A stretch of DNA of 64,000 nt, taken from positions 124,001 to 188,000 of the forward strand of contig NZ_JANIAA010000011.1 in the NCBI RefSeq assembly GCF_024505145.1. The letters are read 5' to 3'. The notes under the pieces are model-generated. The model was not told the origin of the DNA. It saw only the letters and a list, made by a program, of their open reading frames with translations, and ran no database searches. Positions 8,676 through 17,783 of this stretch are shown in pieces. The translations under genes and the position numbers were made by a program. Source of the stretch: Streptomyces rugosispiralis (GTDB lineage Bacteria; Actinomycetota; Actinomycetes; Streptomycetales; Streptomycetaceae). Position 1 is the first letter of the stretch. Every line of letters begins with the position of its first letter.

Positions 8676-10022
8676 TCAGTCCGCCACGTGTGACGCGCTC
8701 GCGGTGGCGGTGTCCGCGGCGGTCAGCCCGAACACCAGGGCCGAGGCTATGCCGCCCGCGTAGGCGCGGTGCCACAGGCCGCCGGTGTCCGACCCGGCCG
8801 CGAGGAGCCCGGGGAGCGGTTCGCCATCGCCGCGCAGTACGCGGGCCCGGTCGTCGACGCGGACACCGTGGAAGGGAAAGGTGATGGCCGGTACCGCCTC
8901 GATCACGTAGTACGGCGGTTCGTCGAGCGGGAGGCGGTCCAGCTTCCGGCCGGGCGCGGTCTCCAGCCCCGCCGCGGCGTGTTCGTTGAACAGCTTGACC
9001 GCGTCGCGCACGGCGTCGCCCCGATATCCCCATTCCTCCGGGAGGTAGGCCAGTTCGTCGAGGTCTTCGGCGAGTCCCACCCGGCCGCCCCGCTTGCCGG
9101 CCAGGGCGAATTTGTCCACGGCGACCGCGCCCTCGACGTAACTGCCGACGACCCAGTCACGGAACACCCGGGCGTCGGCGATGAGAAGGCCCCGGCCTTC
9201 GGGCTGCTCCAGCAACGCCATGGCCGTGAGGTGGTCCCCCAGCGTCTCGTCGACGAACCGGTCGTTGTCCACGTTGAACAGGAGGGCGTGCTCGCTGTAG
9301 TAGAGCGACAGGTCGACGAAGTCCGCCGGATCCGCGAAGGGGATGCCGCTGGGGATGAGATGGCCGTAGAAGCCCGCGTCATCGTGGCCGGTGGCGGCAC
9401 CGACCGAGGTGGCCAGGCGGTAGCCACCGCCGCGGCTGAGGGGGTTGGAGCGGAGCCGCATGCCCCCGGCGCGGGGGTGCACATGCGTGGCGCGGAGTTC
9501 CGTATCGCCCTGGAACCCACCGGTCGCGATGAGCGTGGATCCGGCGCGCACACGCATCCGGGTGCCATCGGCCAGTCGCAGCTCCGCCCCCGTCACGACA
9601 CCGTCCTCGACCACCAGCCTTTCGGTGCGCGTCTCCAACAGCAACGCGCCACCGCCTCGGCGGATGGCCTGACGACAGGTGGCGACGTATTGATGGGTGT
9701 CGAACTGGTGCCCGCGACCGAAACTCAGAACGCGCTGCGCGTCCTCAATGTCCACGCCGAGGGAACGGATCCACGAGACGCCCTCGGGGAACCGCTCCAC
9801 GAGGGCGCGCTTGAGCGCGGTGTCTCCGTACGGATTCTGCTGGTCCATGACGTCGTGGCTCGGCGCGGTCCACGCGTAACCCGCGAAGAGCGCGGAACCG
9901 CCGACGTCCCTACCGATCTCCACGACCGTGACGGACAGACCGTTGCGAACCGCGCGGGCACCGGCGGTCAACCCCGCCATACCCGCACCGATGATCAGCA
10001 GATCGACATCTTCCGCGCGCAC
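8676..10022 (-). CDS. FAD-dependent oxidoreductase, fumarate reductase/3-ketosteroid dehydrogenase-like
   Basis: Flavoprotein of 448 residues in the fumarate reductase flavoprotein fold. The dinucleotide-binding loop is DLLIIGAGMAGLTAG (about 7-21), the acidic end of strand 2 is VVEIG, and the C-terminal FAD segment is LLAAGSDTGGLWHRAYAGG. Relatives include 3-ketosteroid delta-1-dehydrogenase and tricarballylate dehydrogenase. It is shorter than typical ketosteroid dehydrogenases (over 500 residues, as recalled), so the substrate is left open. GTG at 10022 has GGGGAG 5 bases upstream. A cluster box lies 43 bp upstream, which ties it to the neighbouring CoA-ester pathway rather than to the sugar locus that follows. 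Confidence 0.8.
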   Translation of the reverse strand: MRAEDVDLLIIGAGMAGLTAGARAVRNGLSVTVVEIGRDVGGSALFAGYAWTAPSHDVMDQQNPYGDTALKRALVERFPEGVSWIRSLGVDIEDAQRVLSFGRGHQFDTHQYVATCRQAIRRGGGALLLETRTERLVVEDGVVTGAELRLADGTRMRVRAGSTLIATGGFQGDTELRATHVHPRAGGMRLRSNPLSRGGGYRLATSVGAATGHDDAGFYGHLIPSGIPFADPADFVDLSLYYSEHALLFNVDNDRFVDETLGDHLTAMALLEQPEGRGLLIADARVFRDWVVGSYVEGAVAVDKFALAGKRGGRVGLAEDLDELAYLPEEWGYRGDAVRDAVKLFNEHAAAGLETAPGRKLDRLPLDEPPYYVIEAVPAITFPFHGVRVDDRARVLRGDGEPLPGLLAAGSDTGGLWHRAYAGGIASALVFGLTAADTATASASHVAD

Positions 10023-10064
10023 GTGACTCCCCTCCGGCCATGGGACAACGACCCTCTCAGCAAA

Positions 10065-10076
10065 ACCGAACCCAGT
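10065..10076. promoter_or_regulatory. Box e: operator-like sequence before the flavoprotein gene
   Basis: ACCGAACCCAGT differs from box d at two positions; GAAC/GTTC arms are also visible in GAACCCAGTTC (10068-10078). Right-most box found for this cluster. Confidence 0.5.
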
Positions 10077-10157
10077 TCAAAGAGCAAGCACTGGGACCAG
10101 ATCAGCCTGCCAGAACCAGCGTCACCGTGACCGAAGTGGATTCTCTTGCTGAGGGTT

Positions 10158-11861
10158 TCAGCGGTAGTGGGCCGCCAGTTCGGCGATGGAGGTGAAGGTC
10201 TGGGTTCCGCCGGTGCCGCCGATGACGCGGACGCCGTCACCGGTTGTGGTGTCGAAGTCGAAGACGTAGGTCTTGTTCGTGCCGGCGGCCGAGGAGGTCG
10301 GGTAGGACGGTGTGACGCGTTGGCCGGTGACGTCGGTCCAGATGCCATTGCGGCGGACCTGGATCCTGGGTGGGCCGCCGAACCAGCCGCCGTCGCCGAA
10401 CATGGTGCCGGTGGTGTAGGCCACCTGGTTGAGGCGGTACGTACGTGGCCAGGTGTAGCCCCACCAGCTGGTCGGCTTGCGTTCGTCGTTCCAGTCGTCC
10501 TCGTTCTGGGTCGTGTCGCCGTCGTTGTAGATCGCGCGGCCGAAGTGGGTGGCGCGTTCGATGGGCACGGTGCCGGGTTCGCGGGCGAGGTTGCGGGCGG
10601 CGTCCGGGGCGTTGTCCGGGGTGGTGGGGACCGAGGGGGTGAGGGACATCTTGCGCAGTGAGAAGGTGTACGCCCAGAAGTCGCCGGCCGGGTAACCCCC
10701 GCCGCAGGGGCAGACGTTGGACTGCAGCCACATCGACTTGCCGTCCGCGCTGATGTACTTCGACGGGATGGTGGTGGCGTAGCCGCCGTGCTTGGTGTGG
10801 GTCCAGGGGTAGCCGCCGAAGTCCTTGGGGGTGAAGTGCTTCCACGGGCCCCAGGGCGTGGGCGCCTCGTAGAACTCGTACGTGTACTCCGTCCAGGACG
10901 TGTAGATGTAGCGCTTCAGTGCCTTGTTGTAGACCACGCCGCCCTGGCTGATCACGCTGAGGTCCTTGACCCGGCCCGCGGTTCCCACGTTCTGGTAGAC
11001 GCGGTGGTCGTCGTGGAGGACCGACACCCGCTGGTCGACACTGGCGGACCACCGCGGGGTGCCGCCGCTGTCACCGGCGTAGAACTGCCAGGTGGAGCGG
11101 TCCATGATGGACATGGCGGGCACCCGGGCCAGATAGAGGTCGGTGGGGTCCGGGTCGGGGTCGAAGGTGTCGCGCCAGTTGTAGTCCAGGCCGTAGGCGT
11201 AGACGTATCCGTCCGGGCTGTCGGCGTTGTCCTTGCCGTAGTCCAGGAACATGACCGTGGTGAACTTCTGGTCCGAGAACATCGGCTCGACCTTGTCCGA
11301 TGTCCAGGTGGCGCCCTTGTCGGCGGACTTCACGACCGTGGCGCTGGGCGCGTTGTCCAGCGTGCCCTTCTTGAGGTCCTGCACGGCGAGATACAGGTCG
11401 CCGTTGACGCAGACCATGCCGGTCGGCTTGCGGTAGTAGTCCTGGGGAGCGCCCCAGACCCGGCCGATGCCGTCGCCCGACGCCCGCTGGGCGCCCGTCA
11501 GGTTGCCGGGCGAGCCACCGATCCGGGCCACGCCGATGTCCTGCCAGGTGTCGCCGAAGCCGACGCCGTCGCCGTACGCGGCGTAGACGTTGTCGTCGTT
11601 CGACCAGCACGACGGCCACAGGTCGCCGTGCTCCTTGTTGTCGCCGATCGCGGGGGCGCCGATGGTGGCGCCGGGGGCGATGTCCACGGTGGAGAAGTAG
11701 TCGCTCTCCGGGGCGTTCGCGGCTGTGGCGGAGGTGGCCTCGCGCCCGGCCTCGCGGGCGTGGCCGGTGCCCGCGCTGTCCGCCTGGACGGCGGGTACGG
11801 TCGCCATCGTCACGACGGCCAGCCCGGCCGCCAGGGTGATCAGGAGTCTGGATCGTCGCAC
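10158..11861 (-). CDS. Secreted DUF4185-like beta-propeller protein with C-terminal beta domain
   Basis: Exported protein of 567 residues. Signal peptide: VRRSRLLITLAAGLAVVTMA and AVQA. The body has propeller-type repeats. The segment DLWPSCWSNDDNVYAAYGDG (about 80-99), with acidic residues D89/D90 and D98, resembles the N-terminal acidic pair of DUF4185 domains. From about residue 440 a separate beta-rich domain (WWGYTWPRTYRLNQVAYTTG onward) looks like a galactose-binding/discoidin-type sugar-binding module. GTG at 11861 is chosen: GAGGAG lies 6 bases before it. Last gene of the operon, 35 bp after the clear DUF4185 gene. It may be a second, divergent arabinan-active enzyme or a binding protein; activity is inference. 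Confidence 0.7.
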   Translation of the reverse strand: MRRSRLLITLAAGLAVVTMATVPAVQADSAGTGHAREAGREATSATAANAPESDYFSTVDIAPGATIGAPAIGDNKEHGDLWPSCWSNDDNVYAAYGDGVGFGDTWQDIGVARIGGSPGNLTGAQRASGDGIGRVWGAPQDYYRKPTGMVCVNGDLYLAVQDLKKGTLDNAPSATVVKSADKGATWTSDKVEPMFSDQKFTTVMFLDYGKDNADSPDGYVYAYGLDYNWRDTFDPDPDPTDLYLARVPAMSIMDRSTWQFYAGDSGGTPRWSASVDQRVSVLHDDHRVYQNVGTAGRVKDLSVISQGGVVYNKALKRYIYTSWTEYTYEFYEAPTPWGPWKHFTPKDFGGYPWTHTKHGGYATTIPSKYISADGKSMWLQSNVCPCGGGYPAGDFWAYTFSLRKMSLTPSVPTTPDNAPDAARNLAREPGTVPIERATHFGRAIYNDGDTTQNEDDWNDERKPTSWWGYTWPRTYRLNQVAYTTGTMFGDGGWFGGPPRIQVRRNGIWTDVTGQRVTPSYPTSSAAGTNKTYVFDFDTTTGDGVRVIGGTGGTQTFTSIAELAAHYR

Positions 11862-11896
11862 GGTGTGCTCCTCGCGGGTGTCGGTGGCGGCGTCCT

Positions 11897-13039
11897 TCAG
11901 GCGGCCAGGCCGTTGATCCGGTACTGCATCACCCGGTAGTTCTGGTCGTCGTACCACTGGCTCACGGCGATGTGGAAGTCGCCGAAGGTCGAGCCCGGGA
12001 CGATGAAGCCGCCGTAGGGGTTGGCCACCGCGTTGCCGGACTCGTTGCCGGGAGTCGTGGGGAGGATCAGGGGCTGTTCCGGGGTGGCGAACAAGTTGCT
12101 CGTCGGCAGCGGGAAGACCTGGGCGCGGATGTCGAGTGGCTCCATGTTCAGCCAGGTCAGGGCGTACTTGCCGCCCATCGCACGGAAGCAGATCTCACCG
12201 AAGCGGCGCCGGGCGGTGATGGTGGTCGGGTAGTTGCCCCAGGCCCAGGCGCCGTTCGCGTAGCCCCACGGCTGGTACGCCGCCGGGTCGCCCAACCGGT
12301 CCTGCGGGACGCGGTGCAGCAGGAGGTCGGAGGGCACGTCCCGGTTGAACACGCTGGAGAGGACGTAGCAGTAGCCGTCGTCCGCCACCGCATAGGTCTT
12401 CTGCTGGAACTGGCCGCCGTACTGATCCCCGGGCCACTGGCACAGGTACTGCCACGTCTGGCCGTTGTCCGTCGAGCGCCAGAAGTCGGAGTGGTGGGTC
12501 CGGTACAGAACACCCCGCATCAAGTGCATGTACATCGTGTTGCCGACGGCGAAGACGTCCGACGGTATGGCGGTGGTGTTGTTCTCGTGGCTCTCCGGGA
12601 CCAGGCCCACGGCCTGCGAACCGCCCACGCTGTCGTCGATGACGAGGGCGTTCAGATCGGGGTGGCGTGCCCGAAGCCCCACCGGGGCCCGCCAGTTGGG
12701 GCCGCCCACGCCGCCGCCGTCGAAGGTGTCGCCGCACACGAACAGCATCGTGCCGTCGGGGCAGCGGACGGGGATGCCCAGGTCGGTCCAGGGTGCGGCG
12801 AACCGGCCCGTCTCGGCCGGGCCGGTGAGGTTTCTGACCTTCGTGCCGGTGACGGCGGCGGCGCTCGCCCGCGGCGCCCCCGCCGTCAACCCGGCCGCCG
12901 CGGTGGCCAGGCCCAGACCGGCCGCGAGCACCAGCCGGCGGCCGGGGCCACCGGCGGTTCCCGCACCCTCCCCACCAGCGGTTTCGACGGGCTCCCCGCC
13001 GGCCACTCCGGCGGGGACGGGTCGTGATGAAGCTGCCAT
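11897..13039 (-). CDS. Secreted DUF4185 protein, candidate endo-D-arabinanase (GH183 family)
   Basis: Exported 380-residue protein with a Tat-like signal (GPGRRLVLAAGLGLATAAAG, then APRASAAA). The mature part is one DUF4185 five-bladed propeller: WTDLGIPVRCPDGTMLFVCGD (too few residues to show all) carries Asp86 in TDLG and Asp104 in GDTF, 18 apart, followed by DFWRSTDNGQTW and SQWYDDQNYRVMQYRI. DUF4185 proteins from mycobacteria and Microbacterium were shown to be endo-D-arabinanases and form GH183. ATG at 13039 has GAGGAG 6 bases upstream. Located in an operon with an isomerase and a kinase fit for D-arabinose. Function is inferred from family plus context. Confidence 0.82.
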   Translation of the reverse strand: MAASSRPVPAGVAGGEPVETAGGEGAGTAGGPGRRLVLAAGLGLATAAAGLTAGAPRASAAAVTGTKVRNLTGPAETGRFAAPWTDLGIPVRCPDGTMLFVCGDTFDGGGVGGPNWRAPVGLRARHPDLNALVIDDSVGGSQAVGLVPESHENNTTAIPSDVFAVGNTMYMHLMRGVLYRTHHSDFWRSTDNGQTWQYLCQWPGDQYGGQFQQKTYAVADDGYCYVLSSVFNRDVPSDLLLHRVPQDRLGDPAAYQPWGYANGAWAWGNYPTTITARRRFGEICFRAMGGKYALTWLNMEPLDIRAQVFPLPTSNLFATPEQPLILPTTPGNESGNAVANPYGGFIVPGSTFGDFHIAVSQWYDDQNYRVMQYRINGLAA

Positions 13040-13065
13040 GTGCGACTCCTCGGAATCGTGCGCTT

Positions 13066-13125
13066 CTACGGCTGCGGCTCTACGGCCATGGCTACGGCTA
13101 CGGCTACCGCTACGGCTACGGCTGG
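13066..13125. repeat. Degenerate CTACGG hexamer array
   Basis: About nine copies of CTACGG or one-base variants (CTGCGG, CTACCG, CCATGG) lie between the isomerase-like gene and the DUF4185 gene. The last copies supply the TAG stop codon of the isomerase gene (13116-13118). Simple-sequence expansion; could act as a weak structured spacer in the operon mRNA. Confidence 0.7.
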
Positions 13126-14759
13126 ACCGCCACGTCTCCGCACAGGTGCACCTCGACGCCCAGCTCGGCGAAGAGCGCGGCCTTGGCGCGCAGCGCCTTG
13201 TCGGCGGTGGCCGCGTCGGGGGCGTAGGCCACGTTGAGGTGGTTGGCGCGGTGGCGGGCCATGAACTGGTCGCGGGTGACGCCGTGCAGGACCGCGTGCA
13301 TGATCGGCCACTGGTGATTGGTGGCGTCGAGCCGGCGCCGGGTCTCCTCCTCGGGCAGCTCGACCGACGTGGCGCGCCCGAGGTCCACATGCAGCCTGCC
13401 GTCCATCAGGAACACCCGCGACCAGACGATCTCGCCCGGCTTGGAGACACCGCTGAGGGTGCCGCCGCCGAGCGGGAAGAACATCGGGGGCTGGCGCATG
13501 CTGTACGACTTGTCGTAGCCGCCGTTGTGCGAGGCGGGCACCGAGCCGGAGATCTCGAAGACCCAGACGAACCGGCCGTCGTACTCCTCGCCCCAGCGGA
13601 TGTCGTGCAGTGTGGTGGCCGGGTCGAGACCCATCGCCGTCCAGATGCGATTGGTGACCAGGGAGTCCACGGCGACGCCCTCGTCCACCTCGTTGAAGTG
13701 CGGCAGCGGCGCGCCCGCGTACAGCTCGCGGGCGCCGTCGCGACTCCGTACCGGCGGCCGCTGGACGTTGTTGAGCAGGCCCTCGGCGAGGTCGCTCGCC
13801 GGGACGGTGTCCTTCAGGCCCTGCTGGTACTGGATGCCGACCGCGTCGAGCCCGAAGTCGTCGGCGATGCGCACCGCGGCGATGTACATCTTGAACTGGC
13901 TGAGCAGCTGGGCGTCGGTGAGTTCGGTGGCCTCGTCGGTGCCGGTGTGGAAGGTCATCCCGGCCCGGTCGAGCCAGCCGCGGACCTCCTGGGCCGCCTC
14001 GTCCGACACCTGCTTCATCTCGGCCACCAGGGCGCTCTGCGACAGGCGCTCCTTGTAGATGCCGAGCGGGTTGAGGAACTCGTCGTCGATGATGGCGTTG
14101 TACATGCCCATGCAGCCCTCGTCGAAGACACCGATGATCGCCTTCTCCTCGCGCAGCTGCCGGGCGAGGGCCATGCCCAGTGCGGTCTCGGCGTCCGCGT
14201 CCGGCAGGGGCGGCAGGGGCCGGACGTGGCTGGTGTCGTGAGTGAGGGTGCCGGTCTCCAGCCAGGTGCGCAACGACTCGCGCGCCCACTCGTCGGTGAA
14301 GTCGGCGCTCCACAGCACCGCGTAGTCGCGCCCCGCCTTGGTGAGGCTCCCGGCGAGGTTCAGCAGGCCGACCAGACCGGGGAATTCGCCACTCCAGTTG
14401 GCCACCACCAGGATCGGGCCCTGGTGGTCACGCAGACCGGCGAGGACGTGGTGGCTGTACTGCCAGACGGCCTCGACGACGATGAGCGGGGCGTCCTTGG
14501 GTATGTGCTTGAAGACCTCGATACCGGCGCGCTGGCTGTCGATGAACCCGTGCCCCTTGGCCTCGTCCACCGCGTGGCCTCGGCGGACCTTCCAGCCGAG
14601 GTCCGTGAGGGCCGCGGTGAGGTCGCTCTCCAGCTTCTCCTGGGTGGGCCAGCAGGTGACGTTGGCGGCGGGGCGCAGGTCGCCGCTGGCCACGGTGTAG
14701 ACGGTGGCCGGGTCGGCGGCGGGCGGGCGGTGGAGCTCGGGCAGGGTGTACGCGGTCAT
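13116..14759 (-). CDS. L-fucose/D-arabinose isomerase-like protein
   Basis: Cytoplasmic 547-residue protein of the L-fucose/L-arabinose isomerase fold, somewhat shorter than E. coli FucI. Recognisable segments: WPTQEKLESDL at the N-terminus, EGCMGMYNAIIDDEFLNPLG in the middle, RWGEEYDGRFVWVFEISG, and HGVTRDQFMARHRANHLNVAY at the C-terminus, the latter typical of FucI-type proteins. FucI enzymes also convert D-arabinose to D-ribulose, which fits the DUF4185 and DUF2961 genes here. Assigning metal and base residues needs an alignment. It lies between the FGGY kinase and DUF4185 genes in one operon. L-fucose or another sugar remains possible. Confidence 0.75.
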   Translation of the reverse strand: MTAYTLPELHRPPAADPATVYTVASGDLRPAANVTCWPTQEKLESDLTAALTDLGWKVRRGHAVDEAKGHGFIDSQRAGIEVFKHIPKDAPLIVVEAVWQYSHHVLAGLRDHQGPILVVANWSGEFPGLVGLLNLAGSLTKAGRDYAVLWSADFTDEWARESLRTWLETGTLTHDTSHVRPLPPLPDADAETALGMALARQLREEKAIIGVFDEGCMGMYNAIIDDEFLNPLGIYKERLSQSALVAEMKQVSDEAAQEVRGWLDRAGMTFHTGTDEATELTDAQLLSQFKMYIAAVRIADDFGLDAVGIQYQQGLKDTVPASDLAEGLLNNVQRPPVRSRDGARELYAGAPLPHFNEVDEGVAVDSLVTNRIWTAMGLDPATTLHDIRWGEEYDGRFVWVFEISGSVPASHNGGYDKSYSMRQPPMFFPLGGGTLSGVSKPGEIVWSRVFLMDGRLHVDLGRATSVELPEEETRRRLDATNHQWPIMHAVLHGVTRDQFMARHRANHLNVAYAPDAATADKALRAKAALFAELGVEVHLCGDVAVQP

Positions 14760-14825
14760 GCGGTCTCCGTTGGTGGTGCGTCGTTGGCGGTGCGTCGTAG
14801 GCGCGGGGCGCCGCAGGCGTGGCGC

Positions 14826-16304
14826 TCAGCGCTCCTGTAGTGCGGCCAGCGCGTGGACGGTCGCGGCGGTGTCCGGGTACAGCCGCCGGTAGAGGGCGTA
14901 CAACTCGTCGTAACGCCCGGTGTGTTCGGCGCGGGGCGTCACCGTCTCGCGCACCGGGTTCCAGTCGTCGATGGAGGCGTCCCCGACGAGCTGGGCGGCC
15001 AGCAGCGCGTCGCCGTAGCCCGCGCCGATGGTGATGGTGCGCACCTCCTGCGGGCGGCCGGTGATGTCGGAGACGATCTGCGTCCACAGCGAGCCCTGGG
15101 TGCCGCCACCGACGGCCACCACCCGGCGGATGTCGCCGCCGACCGCCTCGATGACCTCGATGTTCTGGCGGATGCCGAACCCGGTGGCCTCGAGTGCGGC
15201 GCGGTAGAGATCACCGCGGGTGTGGGACAGGGTCAGCCCCGCGATCACTCCACGGGCGTCGGGGTCCATGATCGGGGTGCGCTCGCCGGAGAAGTACGGG
15301 AGCATCAGCAGGCCGTTGGCGCCGACGCCCGACTCGGCGGCCAGCGCGGTGAGTTCGGCGTGGTCACCGTCGGCGAACAGCTCCTTGAGCCAGTTGGCCA
15401 CCGCACCGGAGGTGGCCATGCCACCGGCCAGATTCCGGGTGCCGGGCAGTGCGCCGACCGTGCCCCACAGGGATGGGCTGGTCAGCGGTGTGGGCACGGT
15501 GTGGATGAGGAACATGGTGGTGCCGTACATCAGCATCAGATCGCCGACGTTCTGCGCACCCACGCTCAGGGCCTCGGCCCAGGCATCGATGGTGCCGGTG
15601 GTGACGGGGATTCCGGCGGGCAGACCGGTCGCCTCGGCGGCCTCGGGGGTGAGGGCACCGGCCGTCTCGCCGGGCCAGCGCAGTGGCGGCAGTTCGATGC
15701 CGGGGGCGACCTCGGCGGCCCAGGGGGCGTACCACTCGCGGGCGAGCGTGTCGTACAGCGGGGTGCACTGGCTGGCCGAGTGGTGGTCCAGGACGTAGTT
15801 CCCGGTGAGCTTACCCACCAGCCAGGAACTCGGCATGTACAGGCGCTTGGCCCGTGCGTAGAGTTCGGGCTCCTCCTCGGCGATCCACGCGATCTTCGGC
15901 CCGGCGGCCTGGGTGGTCAGGGCGGAGCCGCCGCGGCGGATGATCTCGTCGGCGCCGAGCCGCGCCTCGATGCGCCGGATCTGCCGGACCGAGCGGGTGT
16001 CCACGCCGTAGAGCACGGCGGGGCGCAGCGGGGCGTCGTGCTCATCGGTCAGCAGGACGCAGGGGCCCATGCCGCTGACCCCGACGGCGACCACGGTGGT
16101 GTCCTCCGCGGCGGTCAGCTCCCGGGCCAGTTCGGTGAACTCGCGCCACCAGACGGAGGCGTTCATCTCGAAGCGGCCGGGACCCGGTCTTTCCGGGGTG
16201 TGTTCCCGGGTGGCCGAGCGGATCAGTGCGCCATCGAGACCGACCAGGACGCCCTTGCTGCTCGAGGTGCCGATGTCCACTCCGATGACTGCGTTGCGAG
16301 GCAT
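14826..16304 (-). CDS. FGGY-family carbohydrate kinase (candidate D-ribulokinase)
   Basis: Sugar kinase of about 492 residues with the FGGY architecture: phosphate loop GVDIGTSSSKGVLVGLDG at the N-terminus, VSGMGPCVLLTDEH, TGTIDAWAEALSVG with the likely catalytic Asp (ID/D in this segment), and VVAVGGGTQGSLWTQIVSD in the adenosine-binding part. The family covers xylulokinase, gluconokinase and ribulokinase; the operon suggests ribulose, giving ribulose-5-phosphate. Start MPRNAVIG at 16304 is chosen although no strong ribosome site is visible, because further upstream in-frame ATGs overlap a LacI-type operator at 16320-16333. First gene of the leftward operon (kinase, isomerase, two secreted proteins). 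Confidence 0.82.
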   Translation of the reverse strand: MPRNAVIGVDIGTSSSKGVLVGLDGALIRSATREHTPERPGPGRFEMNASVWWREFTELARELTAAEDTTVVAVGVSGMGPCVLLTDEHDAPLRPAVLYGVDTRSVRQIRRIEARLGADEIIRRGGSALTTQAAGPKIAWIAEEEPELYARAKRLYMPSSWLVGKLTGNYVLDHHSASQCTPLYDTLAREWYAPWAAEVAPGIELPPLRWPGETAGALTPEAAEATGLPAGIPVTTGTIDAWAEALSVGAQNVGDLMLMYGTTMFLIHTVPTPLTSPSLWGTVGALPGTRNLAGGMATSGAVANWLKELFADGDHAELTALAAESGVGANGLLMLPYFSGERTPIMDPDARGVIAGLTLSHTRGDLYRAALEATGFGIRQNIEVIEAVGGDIRRVVAVGGGTQGSLWTQIVSDITGRPQEVRTITIGAGYGDALLAAQLVGDASIDDWNPVRETVTPRAEHTGRYDELYALYRRLYPDTAATVHALAALQER

Positions 16305-16319
16305 GGCGAGCACGCTGAC

Positions 16320-16333
16320 AGAAAACGATTTCA
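16320..16333. promoter_or_regulatory. LacI-type operator 1 (before FGGY operon)
   Basis: The core GAAAACGATTTC (16321-16332) has one mismatched pair around a central CG. It is nearly identical to the operators at 16483 and 22266. It lies 17 bp upstream of the kinase start. Confidence 0.7.
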
Positions 16334-16482
16334 TCGTCAAGAGAGACCACGCGAATGGCCTTTGCGCTGCCGAAAAGCCATATCAGCGGCGCGCGTCGGC
16401 ACCCCGCGGCACTCGGCGACACCCCTCGATCGACCGCGCGTCTCACCCCTTGACACCCCCTGGAGCCCGCTCTACGTTTCGG

Positions 16483-16496
16483 TGAAATGGATTTCA
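16483..16496. promoter_or_regulatory. LacI-type operator 2 (before DUF2961/ABC operon)
   Basis: TGAAATGGATTTCA: 6-bp perfect arms around GG. It lies about 105 bp before the DUF2961 start, close enough to operator 1 for both to serve the divergent promoter region. Confidence 0.7.
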
Positions 16497-16601
16497 GACG
16501 TGCCGTTCCGCACTGCCGGTGACGCCGTTTTCCGCGCGCCACGGAGCCCCTTCCGGCCCGTCGGCGCGCGTCCCGTACCCCACCCATGAGGGCAAGACAC
16601 G

Positions 16602-17693
<1,092 letters not shown>

Positions 17694-17783
17694 GAGGTTC
17701 CCCCACCTCCGGATCCGTACGTCCCAGCACTCACCCCCCACCCGCACATCCCAGCCCCATCCCACTCCGACAGGAGCGCACGC

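Noticed and set aside
13024..13237. Short plus-strand frames with Tyr/Gly or Thr/Ala repeats
   Set aside because: They are produced by the CTACGG hexamer array and antisense of the isomerase-like gene.
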